64,000 bases of DNA from Woeseiaceae bacterium (GTDB lineage Bacteria; Pseudomonadota; Gammaproteobacteria; Steroidobacterales; Woeseiaceae): contig JANQPG010000092.1 in NCBI GenBank assembly GCA_028289545.1, positions 20,443 through 84,442 of the forward strand, in the 5' to 3' direction. Each line of letters starts with the position of its first letter. Within the stretch, counting starts at the first letter, position 1. Positions 58,380 through 64,000 of this stretch are shown one piece after another. The notes below the pieces were generated by a model. It searched no databases. It was not told the DNA's origin and saw only the letters and a program-made list of their open reading frames with translations. Both the position numbers and the translations under genes were made by a program.

Positions 58380-58850
58380 ATGTTAGAAAAACCCATCCGA
58401 GCCGATTCGGTCACCGCCAAAAAAGGCGCTACCGTTTACCCCGAACCCTTTGCTGGTCTGGTCGAAGGCCGGGCCAAAGCCAAGCTCGGCGACGTGTTTT
58501 CGCTGAGCAACTTTGGCGTAAACCTCACGATCCTCGATCCAGGCGCGGCGTCCGCGCTGAAGCACGCCCACACCTTGCAGGACGAGTTCGTCTACGTGCT
58601 CGAGGGCACGCTAACGCTGGTCCACGGCGACGAGGAATTCTTACTGTCTCCCGGCGACTGTATGGGCTTTAAGGCCGGCAGCGGGGTTGCGCATCAGATC
58701 GTAAATCGCTCCGACCGGCCCGGGAAGTACCTCGAAATCGGTGACCGTCGACCAAACGATACGGTGACCTATCCCGATGATGACTTGGTTGCCGAAGGCA
58801 ACGCTGGGGGAGGCTGGTCGTTTTCGCGAAAGGACGGAACGCCGTACTGA
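58380..58850 (+). CDS. cupin-domain protein
   Basis: HTLQDEFVYVLEGTLTLVHGDEEFLLSPGDCMGFKAGSGVAHQIVN; start MLEKPIRA at 58380. Confidence 0.9.
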   Translation: MLEKPIRADSVTAKKGATVYPEPFAGLVEGRAKAKLGDVFSLSNFGVNLTILDPGAASALKHAHTLQDEFVYVLEGTLTLVHGDEEFLLSPGDCMGFKAGSGVAHQIVNRSDRPGKYLEIGDRRPNDTVTYPDDDLVAEGNAGGGWSFSRKDGTPY

Positions 58851-59024
58851 CCATCGTTTCGTAAGACTCGGTATCGAAGTCAGAGCTGCGTGTTCTCCTA
58901 CCTCCAGGATAAGTCTGATCGGTAACTTTCGGTTGTGTGACCCGCACACTGCAGCGCTGCCGCACAGTCGAGTTACTCTACGCACGCCTATTCGCACTGC
59001 TTCAATAGTGAAGGAGGTGTTGCT

Positions 59025-59555
59025 TTGGATTTGAGTCTCGCTGGCATTCTCCTTGTCGGGATCGTTGCTCTAATACTGATTCTCAAAGCGGCGGCGCGCG
59101 TTCGGCCCGCCCGAGAGTATGGGTACAGCCTCCGGACGCCGTTTTTGTCCGCAGCGGAAAGATCTTTCTACGGCGTACTTTGCACAGCAGTTGCGAACCG
59201 GTACGTGGTGCTTGCCAAGGTGAGAGTAGCCGACGTCATCACGCCCCAAAAGAGCAACAACAGATCCAAATGGCAGACGGCTTTCAATCGGATCAGCGCC
59301 AAACACTTCGACTACGTGCTGTGTGATCCCAAAACACTTTCTGTGGAGCACGTCGTAGAATTACACGATCGCTCGCACAAAAGGGCTAATCGCGCCCAAC
59401 GGGACAAGCTCTTACGGACGGCCTGCGAAAGCGCTGGGCTATCACTGATTGAGTTTGCTGCGAAACCAGCTTACTCCGTTGATGAAATCAGACAAGAGCT
59501 AAACCGCATCAACGCAGCTGCAAGCGGTGACGGGCGTGTAGAACCGCATTTCTGA
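59025..59555 (+). CDS. membrane-anchored DUF2726-domain protein
   Basis: N-terminal TM LAGILLVGIVALILIL; FLSAAERSFYGVLCTAVANRYVVLAKVRVADVI..KHFDYVLCDPKTLSVEHVVELHDRSH; TTG start after AAGGAGGT. Confidence 0.8.
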   Translation: MDLSLAGILLVGIVALILILKAAARVRPAREYGYSLRTPFLSAAERSFYGVLCTAVANRYVVLAKVRVADVITPQKSNNRSKWQTAFNRISAKHFDYVLCDPKTLSVEHVVELHDRSHKRANRAQRDKLLRTACESAGLSLIEFAAKPAYSVDEIRQELNRINAAASGDGRVEPHF

Positions 59556-59612
59556 CCGAGGCTTCGGGAGGGCGACGGCGACACGCCTTTCTCGTCCCAC
59601 AGACTGCCTCTG

Positions 59613-60509
59613 TCAAGCAAATACTGCCTTCGCCGAATCCACAAACGCCCTTAGCTTCGGTGACTCAGCCGCCCGGCGCGGGTAGTAGCACGAAAGTCCT
59701 GGCTGCCTGAACGCCGATTTCGGCAGCACCTCGACCAGCGCACCCGATTCGAGGTCTTCAACGGCCAACGGTTCGAACGTGTAACAGATACCGTGACCTG
59801 AGCGAGCAAGTTGCAGCGCAACCAACATGTCGTTGACGACAATGCGTCCGTCGGTACGGATGACGACGTCGCGTTTGCCATCACGTAGTTCCCACTCGTA
59901 GATGTTGCCGGCACTGGTCATGCGGTACTGGATGCAGGGGCGCTCGCCGAGTTCGGACAGACTGCCCGGCGTCCCGTGTCGGGACAGGTAATCCGGCGAT
60001 GCGACAAGGATGACCCTAAAAGGCTCGGCGAGGGGCACGGCAACCATGTCGGCGGCCACCATATGGCCGAGACGGATGCCGGCGTCGAATCCGTCGGCCA
60101 CGACGTCGCTCAGGCCGTCGTCGAAAAAGTACTCCACCGTGACGTTCGGGTAGGTCCGTGCCATCTCATCGAAAACACGCGCGAGAAACCACGGGAACGC
60201 AATTCTCGGCGTATTGATGCGCAGGAGGCCCGCGGCTCCGGTGTGCTGAGACTGCAGCACTTCCCACGCAGTATTGATCTGCTCGATCGCGCCGCCCGCG
60301 GCCGCCACAAACGCTTTGCCGGCCTCGGTCAGGGATACCGACCGCGTCGTGCGGATGAACAGCGGTTGCCCGAGGCGCTTTTCGAGAGTCCGAACGGTGT
60401 GGCTAACGTTGGACGGGCTCGTGTTCAGTTCCGCGGCTGCGGCGGCGAACCCGGCGCGCCGAGCGACGGCCAGGACCACTGGGAGGTGGGACAGAAGATC
60501 TCGATCCAT
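59613..60509 (-). CDS. LysR-family transcriptional regulator
   Basis: LPVVLAVARRAGFAAAAAELNTSPSNVSHTVRTLEKRLGQPLFIRTTRSVSLTEAG. Confidence 0.93.
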   Translation of the reverse strand: MDRDLLSHLPVVLAVARRAGFAAAAAELNTSPSNVSHTVRTLEKRLGQPLFIRTTRSVSLTEAGKAFVAAAGGAIEQINTAWEVLQSQHTGAAGLLRINTPRIAFPWFLARVFDEMARTYPNVTVEYFFDDGLSDVVADGFDAGIRLGHMVAADMVAVPLAEPFRVILVASPDYLSRHGTPGSLSELGERPCIQYRMTSAGNIYEWELRDGKRDVVIRTDGRIVVNDMLVALQLARSGHGICYTFEPLAVEDLESGALVEVLPKSAFRQPGLSCYYPRRAAESPKLRAFVDSAKAVFA

Positions 60510-60621
60510 TCATGAATGATATCGAATAGTCCATTCGTCGAGAACCCGTTTATCTCAGCAATAGGCGCTCCTATCCTGTACGCAACTGAATCGCAACCCC
60601 ACTTCAATCAGGAGACAGCTC

Positions 60622-61494
60622 ATGGAAAAAGTAACGTTCACCGTAGACGGTATCGACCTCGTTGGCGATCTCTACCGCCCCGATACGACGGGGCAGGCGC
60701 CCGCCGTCGCAATCATTGGCCCGATGACTTTCCACAAGGAGCAGGCGCCAACCGAATACGCAAAAAGGCTGGCGGAGCGAGGTTTCATCGCGCTTGCGTA
60801 CGACAGCCGCTACCGCGGCGAAAGCGGCGGCGAGCCGCGGGCCTGGGAAAACCCGGCTCACAAGGTCGAAGACCTGAAGGCCGCAGTCCGCTATCTCGAG
60901 AGCCGGGATGACGTCGATCCTGCCCGGGTTTCCATCCTGGCGATCTGCCAGGGCAGTTCCATTGCCGTCAAAGCGGCGTCCGAGGTGCCGCAGCTCCACG
61001 CGCTCGCGACCGTTGCCGGCCATTACCGCGATGCCGAAGGCGATATCGAATGGCTGGGCGAGGAGGGCTACGCTGCCCGCAAATCGGCGGGTGAAGCGGC
61101 GCAGAAGAAATTTGTCGACACGGGTGAGGTCGACTACATCAAAGGTGTCGATCGCACCGACACGAACGTCGGCATGCCCGGCGACTTCGTGTGGGAGTGG
61201 TATCAGCCCTGGGCGGACCGCGGCATCTGGGAGAACCGCTACGCCGTCATGAGCGACGCGGACCTCTTGTCCTTCGAGTCGATCTCCGCGGTACCGGATC
61301 TCAAAGCACCCTGGTTGACGATCCACGGCGACAACTGCTTCCTCCCGAATGCCGCCAGGCGCCACGTCGATGCCGTGGCATCGACCACCCGCCACCAACT
61401 CGTCTGGGACGACACGCCGCATCTCGCTTACTACGACCAGCCCGACGTGCTCGACGCGACGACTGCGCAGGTATCCCACTGGTTCGAAGGTTAG
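60622..61494 (+). CDS. alpha/beta hydrolase, dienelactone-hydrolase-like
   Basis: Motif VSILAICQGSSIAVK at nucleophile elbow; C-terminal DDTPHLAYYDQPDVLDATTAQVSHWF. Confidence 0.85.
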   Translation: MEKVTFTVDGIDLVGDLYRPDTTGQAPAVAIIGPMTFHKEQAPTEYAKRLAERGFIALAYDSRYRGESGGEPRAWENPAHKVEDLKAAVRYLESRDDVDPARVSILAICQGSSIAVKAASEVPQLHALATVAGHYRDAEGDIEWLGEEGYAARKSAGEAAQKKFVDTGEVDYIKGVDRTDTNVGMPGDFVWEWYQPWADRGIWENRYAVMSDADLLSFESISAVPDLKAPWLTIHGDNCFLPNAARRHVDAVASTTRHQLVWDDTPHLAYYDQPDVLDATTAQVSHWFEG

Positions 61495-61701
61495 GCAGGG
61501 TACTGGCCCGCTGCGGCTTTACATCAGCGGCGGGCCAGTAGAGGAGTAAATGACTGGCGTTGTCATATAGGGCAGCTCCCTCGACGCTCTGCCGGACCAA
61601 ACGTTGCGAATACGATACAGCCCAGCGCCGGAGCGTCCTATTTGGGATTTTACTGGCGGCGAACATCGTGATCCTGATCCGAAACTGCGCTTGCATTCAT
61701 C

Positions 61702-61730
61702 TTGACAGCGCTGGTCATTCTTCGATATTG
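61702..61730 (+). promoter_or_regulatory. sigma70-like promoter for terminal TBDR
   Basis: TTGACA (61702-61707), 17-nt spacer, ATATTG (61725-61730). Confidence 0.5.
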
Positions 61731-61795
61731 TGCTTTTCAGCATAAGGGACTGCTATCGACAGCCCGTCGCTGGATCGCAACAACCGGGGGATTCC

Positions 61796-64000
61796 ATGAC
61801 TACAGGCAAGCGTTCGGACTCAGGCCTCAAGTTTCCTAAAACGGCAGTTTCTGTCGCGGTGGCCACCGCTTTGTCCGGCGCTGTCCAGGCGCAGGACACA
61901 GAAGGTGAGGAACTGGAGGAGATCGTCGTAACGGGCGTACGAACCAGCCTCACGAACGCCCGCGCGATCAAACGCGATGCCGACACCTTCGTCGACGCGA
62001 TTTCAGCGACGGACATCAACGCACTACCGGACGTCAGCGTGCTCGAGGCCTTGCAGCGTGTGCCCGGCATCGTGATCGAGCGCTTTGCCGCGAGAAACGA
62101 TCCGGACCATTTCTCCACCGAGGGCAGCGGCGCTATCCTGCGTGGCCTGCCGCAGACCCGCACCTCGTTCAACGGCAGGGACACGTTCTCCGCCAACAGC
62201 AGCCGCGGTCTCAGCTTCCAGGACATCCCCCCCGAGCTGACGGGCGCCGTCAAAATCTTCAAGAATCAGACGGCGGACATGATCGAAGGCGGTATTTCCG
62301 GCACGATCGACCTGAACACACGCAAACCCTTCGACTCGGGTGAGCGCGTGCTTGCGTTCTCCGGACAGTCGAGCTTCGGCGACATTGCCGACGAGACGAC
62401 GTTCGGCGGTGCCGTGCTGTACAGCGATCGCTACGAGCTCGAGTCCGGAGCTGAGATCGGCTGGCTGCTGAGCTATTCCAATACAGACCTGGACTTCCGC
62501 AGCGACGGCGTTGAGGCGGGGCAGCATAACCTCGTCACGGACGCGGCAGGTGCCGGCCAGGACCGCTACGTCCCGATCAATGCAGGAATGCGCAGCACGT
62601 TCACCGAGCGTGAGAGGGAAGGTGTTGGCGCCTCGTTCCAATTCGCGAACGCCAGCGACACCTTTGGCGCCACCCTTGAATACATCCGGTCGGACAGCAC
62701 GAACACATGGCTCGAGCACGCCTTTTTCTCCGACGACAACGGAGGCACGCCTGTTGCTGGCGCAACCTTCAACGCCGATTCGTTCGTCACGGGGACGATC
62801 GGCAACATCGCCAACGGTCTAGGGCCGCAGACGCGGCAGTCGGCCGGCGAAACGCTGGTCGAGGACTTCTCGTTGAAACTCGAGTTCGCCCCCACGGACC
62901 GTCTCTCTTTCTCGACCGATGTGCAGTACGTGGACGCCACGACCGACATAGTCGATCTGTCGATATTCGGCGGACTCCTGCCACAGAACGGCAACGGTAT
63001 CAGCGCCGATCTCGATCTCGGCCAGGAGGTGCCCGACGTGGCGTTCCAGGCGCCTGCAGGGTCCACGCAATCGTCAGCCGAGTACTTCACCGATCCGGCG
63101 AACTACTTCTGGCGTGCGGCCATGGATCACATCGAGGAGAGCGAGGGTGACGAACTCGCGCTGGCGTTCGACCTGGACTACGACCTCGACAACGACTTCC
63201 TTCGCTCTGTCGAAGCCGGTGTACGCTTCGCCGAGCGGGATCAAACGACGCGCTGGTCGACATTCAACTGGGGCAACCTGTCGGAAGCCTGGAACGGCGG
63301 TTTCGCGACGTTCGACGGTCAACGCAACGGCGCGGCGTTCGACACGCCCGCTTTCGAGGCGTTTTCGTTCGACGACTTCCACGGCGGCAACGCAGGCGGT
63401 ATCGCGGGCAATCCTTCCGGTGTGGCGCTGTTCCCAGCCGCGGGTCTCGTCAGCAGCTACTCGAGCTTCCTGAACGGGATTGCACCTTTCGGCCGTACGG
63501 CCTTGGCGGACCGCGGTGGCGTCGTCGACCAGTTCTATCTGCCGGCTGAGATCAACGAAACCAACGAGCAGAACCAGGCGATCTACGTGAAGCTCAATTT
63601 TGCGACGGATAACCCCAACATCGAAGGCAATATCGGTTTGCGCTACGTCGAAGTGGATACCGAGGTTGCAGGGGGACGAACCTTCCCGACGCTGAACGCC
63701 AACACGGCGGCGTTCGCAAGCGCGGACGAGATTGCGTTTGCCAACGGCGACAGTCGCCAGCAGGACACGAGCAGCACTTACGACACCATTCTCCCGAGCC
63801 TCAACGTGAAATGGGGGATTACGGACGAGTGGATACTGCGGTTCGGCTACTCGGGCGCCATTGCGTTCCCCGATCTCGGCCTACTGCGCTTCAATTTCAA
63901 CATCTCGGCGAACACGCAGAACGACGTCAACGGCAACCCGGACATCATTGGCTGGAATCAGACGAGCGGCAACCCGTTCCTCGAGCCGATGGAGTCGGAC
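61796..64000 (+). CDS. TonB-dependent receptor, truncated by window end
   Basis: MTTGKRSDSGLKF..LEEIVVTGVRTSLTNARAIKRDADTFVDAISATDINALPDVSVLEALQRVPGIVIER; open frame to end of window, hence absent from ORF track. Confidence 0.92.
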   Translation, partial: MTTGKRSDSGLKFPKTAVSVAVATALSGAVQAQDTEGEELEEIVVTGVRTSLTNARAIKRDADTFVDAISATDINALPDVSVLEALQRVPGIVIERFAARNDPDHFSTEGSGAILRGLPQTRTSFNGRDTFSANSSRGLSFQDIPPELTGAVKIFKNQTADMIEGGISGTIDLNTRKPFDSGERVLAFSGQSSFGDIADETTFGGAVLYSDRYELESGAEIGWLLSYSNTDLDFRSDGVEAGQHNLVTDAAGAGQDRYVPINAGMRSTFTEREREGVGASFQFANASDTFGATLEYIRSDSTNTWLEHAFFSDDNGGTPVAGATFNADSFVTGTIGNIANGLGPQTRQSAGETLVEDFSLKLEFAPTDRLSFSTDVQYVDATTDIVDLSIFGGLLPQNGNGISADLDLGQEVPDVAFQAPAGSTQSSAEYFTDPANYFWRAAMDHIEESEGDELALAFDLDYDLDNDFLRSVEAGVRFAERDQTTRWSTFNWGNLSEAWNGGFATFDGQRNGAAFDTPAFEAFSFDDFHGGNAGGIAGNPSGVALFPAAGLVSSYSSFLNGIAPFGRTALADRGGVVDQFYLPAEINETNEQNQAIYVKLNFATDNPNIEGNIGLRYVEVDTEVAGGRTFPTLNANTAAFASADEIAFANGDSRQQDTSSTYDTILPSLNVKWGITDEWILRFGYSGAIAFPDLGLLRFNFNISANTQNDVNGNPDIIGWNQTSGNPFLEPMESD

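Noticed and set aside
60604-61479. 291 aa minus-strand ORF opposite the dienelactone-hydrolase-like gene
   Set aside because: Almost exactly antisense to a convincing CDS
1-64000. CRISPR arrays, IS elements, rRNA and tRNA genes
   Set aside because: No regularly spaced repeats, transposase/integrase motifs or recognisable RNA genes seen; tRNAscan/Infernal would be needed for certainty

Overview
GC-rich chromosomal window, probably from a gammaproteobacterium (inferred from gene content). It carries four TonB-dependent receptors (TBDRs), the last cut by the window end. Two related catabolic clusters, about 3.1-12.4 kb and 41.7-52.2 kb, each have an IclR regulator, a TBDR, an amidohydrolase, an acyl-CoA synthetase and alpha/beta-fold proteins with atypical nucleophile elbows. 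Other loci: vanadium haloperoxidase/HxlR, tandem secreted NTR-like paralogs, an FG-GAP lipoprotein, a BlaI/M56-ankyrin sensor pair, a GMC oxidoreductase with a Tat-lipoprotein partner, a 7TM-DISM two-component system, an RND-LolA-like fusion with an outer-membrane barrel, an IorAB-type molybdoenzyme, and a PepSY/TBDR iron locus. A compositionally distinct island (about 53.2-58.3 kb) encodes a DUF4375 protein, a membrane-anchored trypsin-like protease, an OLD-family ATPase/TOPRIM nuclease and an RHH/Doc-type toxin-antitoxin pair. The nuclease-protease pair is my best candidate for an undescribed (defence-like) system. The second candidate is the paired catabolic module with catalytically atypical enzymes. 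No rRNA, tRNA, CRISPR array or IS element was recognised. All family calls are from reading sequence motifs; no searches were run.
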